Part shown: positions 1-7,933 of the stretch, piece after piece
Position numbering within the stretch: position 1 is the first letter of the stretch
Layout of the letters: each line of letters begins with the position of its first letter
NCBI RefSeq assembly: GCF_000934685.1
Contig: NZ_JYNQ01000001.1
Span: 2,406,501 to 2,470,500 of the forward strand
DNA: 64,000 nt
Direction of reading: 5' to 3'
Origin: Lacinutrix sp. Hel_I_90
GTDB lineage: Bacteria; Bacteroidota; Bacteroidia; Flavobacteriales; Flavobacteriaceae
The notes under the pieces: model-generated
The model's input: the letters and a program-made list of their open reading frames with translations, nothing else
What the model was told of the DNA's origin: nothing
The model's database searches: none
Translations under genes and position numbers: made by a program

Positions 1-221
1 AGTTTAGAAACGTCCCCTTCGCTTGCTTTGTATAAGTGTGGATCAATACCACTTCCCATTAGGCCTTGCACGTTTATTAAATCTCCGCCAATGTTTTTAA
101 CTAAGTCCGTGATCATGGAAGTGGTGGTTACAATATTTAGTTTTCCATTGTCTGGCTTTGTTTCTTTTTTACAGTTAAATAATATAAGTGTAATGATAAA
201 TAGTACGCTGTATTTTTTCAT
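1..221 (-). CDS. Metal ABC transporter substrate-binding lipoprotein, N-terminal part (runs off the window)
   Basis: The first 73 residues of a minus-strand gene whose 3' end lies outside the window. It starts with ATG at 221, followed by a short hydrophobic signal and a lipobox ending LILFNC, so the mature protein should be anchored at Cys17. The next segment contains NIVTTTSMITDLVKNIGGD and GSGIDPHLYK, which match the start of the cluster 9 (ZnuA/TroA/MntA) family; the His in DPHLYK is normally the first metal ligand. Such proteins bind Zn or Mn (sometimes Fe) outside the cytoplasmic membrane and pass it to a permease and ATPase. It lies downstream of a DtxR-type repressor and a transporter-like gene on the same strand, which fits a metal-regulated operon. 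Zn versus Mn cannot be decided from this fragment. Confidence 0.85.
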   Translation of the reverse strand, partial: MKKYSVLFIITLILFNCKKETKPDNGKLNIVTTTSMITDLVKNIGGDLINVQGLMGSGIDPHLYKASEGDVSK

Positions 222-352
222 ATTTATTTTCCTTGAAAAAGGAACTTTTTTTTAATTAGACTTGTATTTATATAAGATGCTTCTCGCATCAGCTTTCAAT
301 AAATTTTATTTTTGCTTTATGAATTCTGATCAGGGTGTTTTTGATTCTCTTT

Positions 353-1150
353 CTAATTTGGCAACCTAAAGCTTACACCGGCACTTAGCAAAAGATCTTG
401 TCCTTTTGTAATACTTGAACCAACGGTTGCATCTAGTTGGACGTTGTTGGATAGTAAGTAGGTAATTCCTGCATCCCACAAATGATTGGCTTTGTTGTTT
501 TCGGGGAAATCACCATAAAGTTCTACATAAGCTCCCCATGTATCACTCAAGCTATAACCATAAGCAAGCGTATATAAATAAGCTGCTTCTGGCGAATCGT
601 TTTCCCAGGCAGCACCTAAATTATAAGATAAACTTGATTTTTCGTTTAATGTATGTGCAAATGAAAATCTAAAATCTACTCCCGTGTTCTCTGGTCTCAG
701 GTCTTTTTTTACTGAAAATGGTAAATTTAAATGACCAAGAAATCCAATTTCTGGTATTATGCCACGCTCTTCTGCAATGCTAACTTTAAAACCTAGAAGT
801 AATGGTGAAAAGCTATCTGTAGATCGTATTTCAGTGTCATTAAATTTTGTTTTAGTATTGGTGTAGTCCCAGCCTAAACGGAATTCTAAATTATCTAATA
901 CACCATAGCGAATGAGCATTGTATTGTATGTGAAATTTTCTGTTCTGAAATTGTTTTCTTCAAAACTGTCTTAAAAGGCACCAGTTTCTACTTGTATGTA
1001 GTTTTTAGGTACTACAGAAGGAGACTCAGTAGCATCTGGACGGTCTGTTATTAAAGTACCAAGTGTGTTTTCTTCTTGTGCATAAAGTGAGAGGGATAGT
1101 GCCATGAAGGCCCCAGTTAAGAGCTGTTTTGTGTAGTGTTTAAAGTTCAT
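353..1150 (-). pseudogene. Outer-membrane beta-barrel (transporter-like, Phenol_MetA_deg type), split by an in-frame stop
   Basis: Two open stretches in the same frame make one protein interrupted by a single TAA at 971-973. The first part has a signal peptide (ending SLSLYAQ) and the conserved ITDRPDATESPSVVPKNYIQVETG start. After the stop the frame goes straight on with DSFEENNF and a beta-rich barrel ending in SAGVSFRLPN. The distance from the stop to the next in-frame Met at 919 is a whole number of codons, so no frameshift is needed. Homologs usually have an aromatic residue at the stop position, so a Tyr codon changed to TAA is the simplest explanation. The likely start, ATG at 1150, overlaps the end of the upstream DtxR gene by 11 bases, suggesting coupled translation. 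A recent null mutation, a sequencing error or readthrough are all possible. Confidence 0.75.
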
Positions 1151-1796
1151 TGACATAGATGATTTTTGTAAAGTCTTCATTTAATAGAATTGTTTTATTG
1201 TTGATTAAAAGTTGCGTCATTTTTGTGCTGGTGAATTGTTTAACTATAGAAACAGTATTACCATATTTTAAACCGTTTTGTGCACAGAAATCGAAAAACT
1301 CTTTGTCATCACTCATCAAACGAGAAATGATATAGTTTTTATTTTCTTTCGTGTTAAATAAAGTGATAGAAGTGTCAACAGTCGTTATTTCACCAGCTTC
1401 ATTTGGTATTGGATCGCCGTGTGGATCGAATTTTGGATTGCCTAAATAATCACTTATTTTATTCGCTAAGAAATTAGACGTTTCGTGCTCTAATAATTCA
1501 GCCTCACGATGAATTTCGTGTAAAGACATATCAAACATTTTATGCAATAAGGCTTCCCAAAGCCGGTGTTTCCTAATGACATTTAAGGCCATTTTTTCTC
1601 CTTTCTCGGTCAAGCGCAATGCTTGATATTTTTCGTAGTTTAGTAAATCTTTTGTCGCTAGTTTCTTTGCCATGTCTGTGGCAGCAGCATTAGAAATTCC
1701 CAGTTTTTTTGCAATGTTACCAGGCTTAGTATCCTTGGTATCGTGGTGATCGTTTTTGTAAATGGCTTTTACAAAATTTTCAATAGCTACAGACAT
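1140..1796 (-). CDS. DtxR/MntR-family metal-dependent transcriptional regulator
   Basis: A 218-residue protein of the usual length for this family. Residues about 5-65 form a winged helix (KPGNIAKKLGISNAAATDMAKKL is the recognition region), residues about 70-140 are the metal-binding dimerisation domain with the typical HRLWEALLHKMF and EAELLEHETS segments and the GNPKFDPHGDPIP loop, and residues about 150-218 resemble the FeoA/SH3-like tail. Such regulators bind Fe or Mn and repress metal uptake genes. It is the first gene of a minus-strand unit that continues into the broken barrel gene and the substrate-binding lipoprotein, which are its probable targets. The 128-bp gap upstream is shared with a divergent gene and is the natural place for its operator. 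Whether Mn or Fe is sensed is not shown. Confidence 0.9.
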   Translation of the reverse strand: MSVAIENFVKAIYKNDHHDTKDTKPGNIAKKLGISNAAATDMAKKLATKDLLNYEKYQALRLTEKGEKMALNVIRKHRLWEALLHKMFDMSLHEIHREAELLEHETSNFLANKISDYLGNPKFDPHGDPIPNEAGEITTVDTSITLFNTKENKNYIISRLMSDDKEFFDFCAQNGLKYGNTVSIVKQFTSTKMTQLLINNKTILLNEDFTKIIYVNEL

Positions 1797-1924
1797 TTCT
1801 TAGTGCTTTAATTAATTTTTAAGTAAGCTTAAATTTTTTTCAAAGATAACTAAAATTTTAATTATCCTACACAATTTGGCATGATTTAGGTTATATTTAA
1901 AGTCTAAACCCTAATTAATTAGAA

Positions 1925-2335
1925 ATGAAACACACAATCACTGTATTATTAGTACTTATTTCGGCATTTAGCTTTGCTCAGGATTCTATAAAAGTCAATG
2001 TGGAAACACCAAAAATTGTATCCCAATTACCATTGGGGGAAGCAGCTACATTCGATACTATTACCATTAAGTTCGTTGAACTGGTTGGTGATTCGCGTTG
2101 TCCTGAAGGAGTTACTTGTGTTTGGGCTGGTGAAGTTGTTGTTTTAGTAGCTGTTTTTAAGGATGGAGAAAAATTGGAGCGTAAGAAAATAACGTTTAAT
2201 GCACGAGGAGAGGCTAAGGATATTTATGTGTCTGAAGATTTAACTATTTCTGGATTAAAGGTCACACCTTATCCTGTTTATGAAAAAAAAATCGCCCTAG
2301 AGGACTATAAGATGGAACTGTATGTCACGAATTGA
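1925..2335 (+). CDS. Secreted protein of unknown function with a C-x8-C type motif
   Basis: 136 residues with a clear signal peptide (cleavage after SAFSFAQ). The mature part is beta-rich and carries the motif DSRCPEGVTCVWAGEV around residues 57-72, where the two Cys could form a disulfide in the periplasm. This motif recurs in uncharacterised secreted proteins of Bacteroidetes, but I know no assigned function. It is transcribed divergently from the DtxR-type regulator across a 128-bp gap, so it could share metal control, though this is inference. No membrane segment is seen beyond the signal. Confidence 0.8.
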   Translation: MKHTITVLLVLISAFSFAQDSIKVNVETPKIVSQLPLGEAATFDTITIKFVELVGDSRCPEGVTCVWAGEVVVLVAVFKDGEKLERKKITFNARGEAKDIYVSEDLTISGLKVTPYPVYEKKIALEDYKMELYVTN

Positions 2336-2361
2336 GGGATGTGTCCCTTTGTAAAAGAGCG

Positions 2362-2493
2362 TTAATGACAACCACAATCGTCTGTGCCACACGCTTTTTT
2401 GGATTTCTTTTTAAAGACAAATTTCCTAACTAAAAATGTCAGCGCGAAACCTAAAGTTATAAATACTAATATGTTTTGAATAATCGTGTTCAT
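2362..2493 (-). CDS. FeoB-associated Cys-rich membrane peptide
   Basis: A 43-residue protein. It has one N-terminal membrane helix (roughly residues 5-22), a basic stretch (RKFVFKKKSKK) and a Cys-rich tail ACGTDDCGCH. This layout matches the small FeoB-associated Cys-rich membrane proteins that follow feoB in many Bacteroidetes and Firmicutes and may act like FeoC, probably in the inner membrane. It begins 32 bases after the end of feoB on the same strand, consistent with a feoA-feoB-peptide operon. The Cys and His could hold iron or another metal; that is inference. Confidence 0.85.
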   Translation of the reverse strand: MNTIIQNILVFITLGFALTFLVRKFVFKKKSKKACGTDDCGCH

Positions 2494-2525
2494 GTTCTTT
2501 TAGTCGTTATATAAAGATAAACCTT

Positions 2526-4625
2526 TTATTTTAAAAACTGATAAGCAATTAATGCAGCAACATATGCAATGGCAGTCATGATTACAAATTGGTAGGTTGG
2601 CCATTTCCAACTGTTTGTTTCTCGTTTTACAATGGCTAAAGTACTCATGCACTGCATGGCAAAAGCATAAAACAATAATAAAGAAATGCCTGATGCAAAA
2701 TTAAAAAGGCGTCCGCCTAGAATTGGGTTTACCTCTCCAGCCATTCTGTTCTTAATCGTTTCCTCATCATCGCTCCCAACACTGTATATTGTGGCTAATG
2801 TACCAACAAACACCTCACGGGCAGCAAACGAACTTACAATGGCAATACCTATTTTCCAATCATAGCCCAAGGGTCTTATGGCTGGCTCAATGGCTCTTCC
2901 TGTAATACCAATAAAAGAGTGTTCTAATTTATAAGCCGCAATTTTTTGTTGTAAAACGTCATCTGTCAGATTATCAGAAGCATATTGCTCAGATATGATG
3001 CTTTCAGCTTTATTAAATTGGTCTCCTGGACCATAAGAAGCTAAAAACCATAACACAATTGAAATGGCTAGAATTATTTTACCGGCACCAAAAATGAAGG
3101 ATTTCGTTTTTTCTAAAACGGTAATCGCGACATTTTTAATCATGGGTAGCTTATAATTTGGCATTTCTATGACAAAAAATGTTTTACTTTTAATTTTAAG
3201 AATTTTATTCAAAATATAAGCAGAAACAATCGCAGCTGCAAAGCCTAGCAAATAGAGTAGCATTAAAGTTAATGCCTGATAGCCTAAGCCCAAAAAGTTA
3301 CCTTCGGGAATGACTAATGAGATAATAATTAAATAAACAGGTAATCGTGCAGAACAGGTTGTAAAAGGCGTCACTAAAATAGTGATTAAACGCTCTTTCC
3401 AACTCTCTATATTTCGGGTGGCCATAATCGCTGGAATGGCGCAGGCTGTTCCAGAAATAAGTGGCACGATACTTTTTCCGCTTAACCCAAAACGGCGCAT
3501 AATTCTATCCATTAAAAACACCACGCGACTCATGTAGCCTGTTTCTTCTAAAACGGCAATAAATAAAAAGAGAAAGGCGATTTGAGGTATAAAAATTACG
3601 ATACCACCTAATCCTGGAATAATCCCTTCGGCTAACAAATTAGTTGCTGCTCCTTCTGGTAAGGTGTTTTTTAACCACTCACTTAAAGAAGCAAAAGCAC
3701 CATCAATTAAATCCATGGGTACGGTGGACCAGTCGTAAATGGCTTGGAAAATAGTTAGAAGGATAAGAAAGAAAATTATATACCCCCAAACTTTGTGAGT
3801 TAATATGCGATCAAATCTGGTTCGCAAATCTTTAGCTTGAGATACATCTACGGTTTGTCCTTTTTTTAACACTTCATTAATAAACTGATACCTTTTAATG
3901 GTTTCCTTTTGCTGCAGTCGTTTTAAGTCGCTTTTAGATTTTGTTTTGAAACTGTTAATCGCATCAATTTCTTTACGATCAGTTTTGCCAAAGTTTACAT
4001 CTTGTGTAATAACGAGCCATAGTTTATATAATAGCTGATTAGGAAATGCTTTGCGTAATTTGTTAAAATAATCTGGATCAATGTCTGAGGCACTAAGGCA
4101 AGGCGAAATAGAGAGGTCTTTATAATTGCTAATGAGTTGTTTTAGCAACACAATACCTTCATTTTTACGCGTGCTAACCAAGGCGATTTTAGTTTCTAGT
4201 TGTTGCTCTAAATAACCAATATCTAAAGAAATCCCTTTACGACGCATACGATCGGCCATATTTATAACCAATAAACAGGGGATTTCTAAATCTTTAATTT
4301 GTGTAAACAGTAATAAATTGCGCTTTAGGTTTTCTACATCACTAACCACAACGGCCACATCAGGAAAATCTTTATCGTTTCGGTTTAGAAGTAACTCTAT
4401 AACCACATTCTCATCAAGCGAAGAGGCATTTAAACTATACGTTCCTGGTAAATCTATTATATGGGCTTTAACCCCACGTGGGAGTTTGCAAATGCCTTCT
4501 TTTTTTTCAACAGTAATACCAGGGTAATTGCCGACTTGTTGATTTAAGCCCGTTAAAGCATTAAAAACAGAGGTTTTCCCTGTGTTGGGATTACCTATTA
4601 GTGCGACATTTATTTGCTTGCTCAT
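2526..4625 (-). CDS. feoB: Ferrous iron transport protein B
   Basis: A 699-residue inner-membrane Fe(II) transporter with a cytoplasmic G domain. The G1 motif GNPNTGKT is at residues 11-18, the G3 motif DLPG near residue 58 and the G4-like NMAD near residue 122. The spacer helical region is followed by Gate segments (for example SGTACAIPAIMATRN and TTCSARLPVYLI) with the conserved Cys of the FeoB core. The C-terminal membrane half is complete. It overlaps feoA by 4 bases (ATGA), so translation is probably coupled. The nearby DtxR-type regulator and SCO1-type protein fit a metal-supply neighbourhood. The length is normal and no defect is visible. Confidence 0.97.
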   Translation of the reverse strand: MSKQINVALIGNPNTGKTSVFNALTGLNQQVGNYPGITVEKKEGICKLPRGVKAHIIDLPGTYSLNASSLDENVVIELLLNRNDKDFPDVAVVVSDVENLKRNLLLFTQIKDLEIPCLLVINMADRMRRKGISLDIGYLEQQLETKIALVSTRKNEGIVLLKQLISNYKDLSISPCLSASDIDPDYFNKLRKAFPNQLLYKLWLVITQDVNFGKTDRKEIDAINSFKTKSKSDLKRLQQKETIKRYQFINEVLKKGQTVDVSQAKDLRTRFDRILTHKVWGYIIFFLILLTIFQAIYDWSTVPMDLIDGAFASLSEWLKNTLPEGAATNLLAEGIIPGLGGIVIFIPQIAFLFLFIAVLEETGYMSRVVFLMDRIMRRFGLSGKSIVPLISGTACAIPAIMATRNIESWKERLITILVTPFTTCSARLPVYLIIISLVIPEGNFLGLGYQALTLMLLYLLGFAAAIVSAYILNKILKIKSKTFFVIEMPNYKLPMIKNVAITVLEKTKSFIFGAGKIILAISIVLWFLASYGPGDQFNKAESIISEQYASDNLTDDVLQQKIAAYKLEHSFIGITGRAIEPAIRPLGYDWKIGIAIVSSFAAREVFVGTLATIYSVGSDDEETIKNRMAGEVNPILGGRLFNFASGISLLLFYAFAMQCMSTLAIVKRETNSWKWPTYQFVIMTAIAYVAALIAYQFLK

Positions 4626-4849
4626 AATTTTTCGATTAAAACATGAATAGCCGTTTCTTTTCTAATCGCCAGATGTGTTCCGTTAATGTTTAAATACATG
4701 GGGTCTGCAAATGGTGCCACTTGAACTAATTCTACACTGTTACCTGGCAAACACCCCATTTCAAGTAATTTCAATGGGATTAAGTCTGATGAAACATCAG
4801 TAATTACGGCGCGTTCACCACGTTTTAAGTCTGCAAGTGTTGTAGTCAA
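4622..4849 (-). CDS. feoA: Ferrous iron transport protein A
   Basis: A 75-residue cytoplasmic SH3-like protein with the typical LKRGERAVI, LLEMGCLPGN and HLAIRKETA segments; it partners FeoB in Fe(II) uptake. The start is TTG at 4849: an in-frame TAA lies 9 bases upstream and the next in-frame Met is residue 32, too late for the fold. The gene overlaps feoB by 4 bases and is followed by the FeoB-associated peptide, giving a compact feoAB operon. Confidence 0.95.
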   Translation of the reverse strand: MTTTLADLKRGERAVITDVSSDLIPLKLLEMGCLPGNSVELVQVAPFADPMYLNINGTHLAIRKETAIHVLIEKL

Positions 4850-4921
4850 GCTTATTTAGATTGATTTTAAAGAAGCAAAAATAAGGCAAATAATTAAGGC
4901 TAAAAAATTGTAGAGAGAAAA

Positions 4922-5596
4922 CTAGTCTTGGTATTCTTTTTTTAACTTTTTAATATCTAAGAGCAGCGAATCTATCGCTCTAGGGTTTGTGCCATCATAA
5001 AACCCGCGAATTTGACGTTTCTTATCGATAAGCATAAAGTTTTCGGTATGGATCATATCATATTGGTCACCGTTGCCAACAGATTTTACGGCTAAATAAC
5101 TTTTTCTCGCTAGGGCGTAGATTTGTTTTTTGTCGCCTGTTACCAGGTTCCATTTTTTGTCATTTACACCTTTGCGCACTGCGTATTTTTTTAATTGAGC
5201 CACACTATCAATAACAGGAGTTACAGAATGTGAGAGTAACATTACTTCATTATCGTCAAGGAGTGTTTGTTGTATCTTATACATGTGATCTGTCATAATC
5301 GGACAAATCGTCGGACAGGTCGTGAAAAAGAAATCGGCGACATATATTTTGTCTTTATAATCGTCTTGGGTAATGGTTTTACCGTTTTGATTCGTGAGAC
5401 TAAAATCGGCAATTTTATGATATTTTTTTACATGCTGAATCGTGCTATCGACCAGAGTGGTTTCAACGTTAGCCGGATTATATATAGGTAAGGGTTTTTC
5501 AACCTTTAATATAGAATAGAAAATAGAAATAATGACGGCCGAAAGTATTAAAAAGCCAATGGCGAAGTATTTATAATCTTTAAAAAAGGAAAGCAT
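4922..5596 (-). CDS. SCO1/SenC family copper chaperone/thioredoxin-like protein
   Basis: A membrane-anchored thioredoxin-fold protein. Starting from the Met at 5596 gives 224 residues beginning right before the membrane helix (FAIGFLILSAVIISIFYSIL); an upstream ATG at 5626 would add 10 residues. The Cu-binding motif TTCPTICP (Cys pair spaced by three) and the later His in MIHTENFML are both present, so the three usual Cu ligands of SCO proteins are intact. These proteins deliver copper to the CuA site of cytochrome oxidase or act in thiol redox at the outer face of the inner membrane. It sits 72 bases upstream of feoA on the same strand and may be transcribed with it. Confidence 0.93.
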   Translation of the reverse strand: MLSFFKDYKYFAIGFLILSAVIISIFYSILKVEKPLPIYNPANVETTLVDSTIQHVKKYHKIADFSLTNQNGKTITQDDYKDKIYVADFFFTTCPTICPIMTDHMYKIQQTLLDDNEVMLLSHSVTPVIDSVAQLKKYAVRKGVNDKKWNLVTGDKKQIYALARKSYLAVKSVGNGDQYDMIHTENFMLIDKKRQIRGFYDGTNPRAIDSLLLDIKKLKKEYQD

Positions 5597-5736
5597 GTGT
5601 TTTGGGTGTATTCTTTTAAAGTACAAAAATACAACGGAAACTAATCGTTTCTAAATGTTTTGGCGCATAATTTGCTATAACATCGAAAAGCAAAGAATAA
5701 CTGGTGTAATAGCTTTTTAAACTAAGTCTAAATACT

Positions 5737-5744
5737 TACTTTTG
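5737..5744 (+). promoter_or_regulatory. Probable -7 element of the rseP promoter
   Basis: TACTTTTG matches the Bacteroidetes -7 consensus TAnnTTTG and lies 25 bases before the rseP start. No convincing TTTG -33 element is seen at the right distance, so the call is moderate. Confidence 0.4.
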
Positions 5745-5769
5745 GGCGTTATAAAAATAAAAATTATAA

Positions 5770-7098
5770 ATGAGTGTATTTTTAATAAAAGGAGCCCAAT
5801 TACTTTTAAGTTTATCTATACTAGTCATTCTCCATGAACTAGGTCACTTTATACCAGCAAAATTATTTAAAACACGGGTAGAAAAATTCTATTTGTTTTT
5901 TGATGTAAAATTTTCACTATTTAAAAAGAAAATAGGAGATACAGTCTATGGTATTGGTTGGTTGCCTCTAGGTGGGTATGTTAAGATATCTGGAATGATT
6001 GATGAAAGTATGGATACTGAGGCTATGGCTCAACCACCACAACCTTGGGAATTCAGATCGAAACCAACATGGCAGCGATTAATTATCATGCTTGGTGGTG
6101 TGATTGTCAATTTCATTTTAGCTTTTGTATTATACATGATGATCCTTTTTGTATGGGGAAAAGACTATAGGGCTGCAGAGGATGTTGTGTTTGGTTATGG
6201 TGTGACTAAAACAATGGAACAATATGGTTTCCAACAAGGCGATAAAATTTTATCTATAAATGGCATTTCTCATGCCGAAGCAGATAACGTAAATACCTAT
6301 TTAATGTTTCGTGATACTGAAAGTGTTACGGTTAAACATCAAGATGGTACTATAGAAACGCTAACCTTTCCTGAAGATATCGGCACTCAACTGTTTGAGG
6401 CAGGGGATTATCCAGCATTAACTGAGAGATACCCCTTTAAAATTGATTCTATTGTGCCGCAATCACCAGCTGAGAAGGCGGGCTTGTTGGTTGGAGATAA
6501 AATAGTGTCTATAGATGATAGAAAGGTTGAATACATGACAGACTTCAGTTATGGATTACATAATAAATCTGCTGAGAGTGTGACCTTGGAAGTTGTAAGG
6601 AACGGTGCTAATGAAATTTTAGAAGTTCAACCTAATGATAAAAATGAAATAGGAATTGTTTATAATCCTATCACTGACGCTTTTCCAGAATTAAGACACA
6701 AAGATTATTCTATTGGAGAAAGTATTACAGGAGGAATGTCTGAAGGCTATTGGAAAGTAAAAGACTACCTAGCCCAGTTTCAATACATTTTCACCAAGAA
6801 GGGTGCTTCACAAATTGGCGGTTTTGCTGCTATTGGTCAATTATTTCCTCCAGCATGGGATTGGCAATCTTTTTGGGCGTTAACGGCCTTTTTGTCCATT
6901 ATGTTAGGGGTGCTTAACTTACTGCCAATACCGGCACTAGACGGTGGGCACGTTATGTTTTTACTATATGAAATGGTTACAGGACGTAAGCCAGGAGATA
7001 AATTTATGGAGTATGCTCAAATGATAGGCTTCTTTATTTTAATTGCTTTAGTGCTGTTTGCCAACGGAAACGATATTTTTAAAGCAATTTTTAGATAA
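5770..7098 (+). CDS. rseP: Site-2 intramembrane zinc protease RseP
   Basis: A 442-residue inner-membrane metalloprotease that cuts membrane-bound anti-sigma factors or signal peptides. The zinc motif HELGH is at residues 22-26 in the first membrane helix, and the second active-site segment LNLLPIPALDGGH (the Asp completes the zinc site) is near residues 382-395. Two PDZ-like regions lie between (about residues 125-200 and 210-290, the second with SIVPQSPAEKAGLLVGDKI). The usual GGYVKI segment follows the first helix. The length and domain order are normal. It is transcribed alone, ahead of tRNA-Asn. Confidence 0.96.
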   Translation: MSVFLIKGAQLLLSLSILVILHELGHFIPAKLFKTRVEKFYLFFDVKFSLFKKKIGDTVYGIGWLPLGGYVKISGMIDESMDTEAMAQPPQPWEFRSKPTWQRLIIMLGGVIVNFILAFVLYMMILFVWGKDYRAAEDVVFGYGVTKTMEQYGFQQGDKILSINGISHAEADNVNTYLMFRDTESVTVKHQDGTIETLTFPEDIGTQLFEAGDYPALTERYPFKIDSIVPQSPAEKAGLLVGDKIVSIDDRKVEYMTDFSYGLHNKSAESVTLEVVRNGANEILEVQPNDKNEIGIVYNPITDAFPELRHKDYSIGESITGGMSEGYWKVKDYLAQFQYIFTKKGASQIGGFAAIGQLFPPAWDWQSFWALTAFLSIMLGVLNLLPIPALDGGHVMFLLYEMVTGRKPGDKFMEYAQMIGFFILIALVLFANGNDIFKAIFR

Positions 7099-7114
7099 AA
7101 AAATTAATTATTGT

Positions 7115-7145
7115 TTTGTAGAAACTAAAAAACAATATATATTTG
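7115..7145 (+). promoter_or_regulatory. Bacteroidetes-type promoter of tRNA-Asn
   Basis: TTTG at 7115-7118, a 19-base spacer and TATATTTG at 7138-7145 give an exact match to the -33/-7 consensus of Bacteroidetes primary sigma factor promoters. It ends 21 bases before the mature tRNA. Confidence 0.75.
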
Positions 7146-7166
7146 CGCTCGCAACAGCGAAAACAC

Positions 7167-7240
7167 TCCTCCTTAGCTCAGTTGGTTAGAGCATCTGACT
7201 GTTAATCAGAGGGTCCTTAGTTCGAGCCTAAGAGGAGGAG
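7167..7240 (+). tRNA. tRNA-Asn (anticodon GTT)
   Basis: A 74-nt cloverleaf. The acceptor stem TCCTCCT pairs with AGGAGGA, the D stem starts GCTC, the anticodon loop holds GTT between CTGA and TCAG stems, and the T arm CTTAG-TTCGAGC-CTAAG pairs fully. The discriminator base is G and CCA is not encoded. A hairpin terminator follows within 12 bases. Confidence 0.97.
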
Positions 7241-7251
7241 CAAGTTTAGAG

Positions 7252-7278
7252 AAGCCACTAGAAATAGTGGCTTTTTTT
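7252..7278 (+). terminator. Rho-independent terminator after tRNA-Asn
   Basis: AAGCCACTA, a GAAA loop and TAGTGGC followed by a run of seven T. A possible GTG start at 7267 for the next gene falls inside this hairpin, which argues for the ATG at 7306. Confidence 0.85.
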
Positions 7279-7305
7279 AATTATAAGCAGATAGCTTTAC
7301 CCTAT

Positions 7306-7698
7306 ATGTCGCAAGCATTAAATCCTTACAAATTAGTTAAAACTTACAGGTTCAATTTTGGTAAGGTGGATTTTTACGAGAATTTTTTAGTTACCGAAAT
7401 TAGTGAAGGCTTCTGTTTTGATATTGAAGAGGCGCTCAAAATTTCTGAACTCGTTACTTTACACTTTCGAGACAAGCCCTTTGCTTATATTTCAAATAGA
7501 GTGAACTCGTACTCCTTAATTCCCATGAATTATTTGAAAATAAAAGAGGTGTTTCCAACAATAGCAGTGTTCGCTGCTGTCACCTACACCGTTATACAAG
7601 AAAACATGATAGAAGTTGAAAATAATTTTCTTAATGGGTTTTTAAAGAATTTTAATTCTATGGAGGAGGCTGTTGCTTGGTGCCAATCTAAACTCTAG
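7306..7698 (+). CDS. Small cytoplasmic protein of unknown function
   Basis: 130 residues from ATG at 7306; a longer reading from GTG at 7267 would begin inside the tRNA terminator. There is no signal peptide or membrane helix. The sequence mixes strands and helices (KTYRFNFGKVDFYENFLVTE at the start, then IPMNYLKIKEVFPTIAVFAA in the middle), a pattern reminiscent of STAS/SEC14-like small domains, but I see no diagnostic motif. Its first 35 residues resemble a fragment at 17585-17701 in this same window, so the family has at least two copies, one of them broken. Function unknown. Confidence 0.7.
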   Translation: MSQALNPYKLVKTYRFNFGKVDFYENFLVTEISEGFCFDIEEALKISELVTLHFRDKPFAYISNRVNSYSLIPMNYLKIKEVFPTIAVFAAVTYTVIQENMIEVENNFLNGFLKNFNSMEEAVAWCQSKL

Positions 7699-7933
7699 TT
7701 TTAAGTTCTTAATTTTTAATGTATCAAGAAAGTAATACCCTTTCGTGAAAAACGAAAACAATGGTTTTAGAGGTATTACAGCCTAAACTAATAGCGCACG
7801 CAAAAAAATCTCCTAGCCAATTAAGGTTATCAATAGGTTTTAATCAGACCAAAGCACTAATCTTTCGTAAAAGAGGACAAGGACACCATTTTTTTGAAAT
7901 CATTTTTAAAATGGGGTTTTCAAACCCTACTTA

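Noticed and set aside
28-255. A 75-residue plus-strand ORF at the window start
   Set aside because: It is antisense to a convincing metal-binding lipoprotein start (lipobox plus cluster 9 motifs) on the minus strand.
7267-7305. GTG start for the small gene after tRNA-Asn
   Set aside because: It lies inside the tRNA terminator hairpin; ATG at 7306 is more likely.
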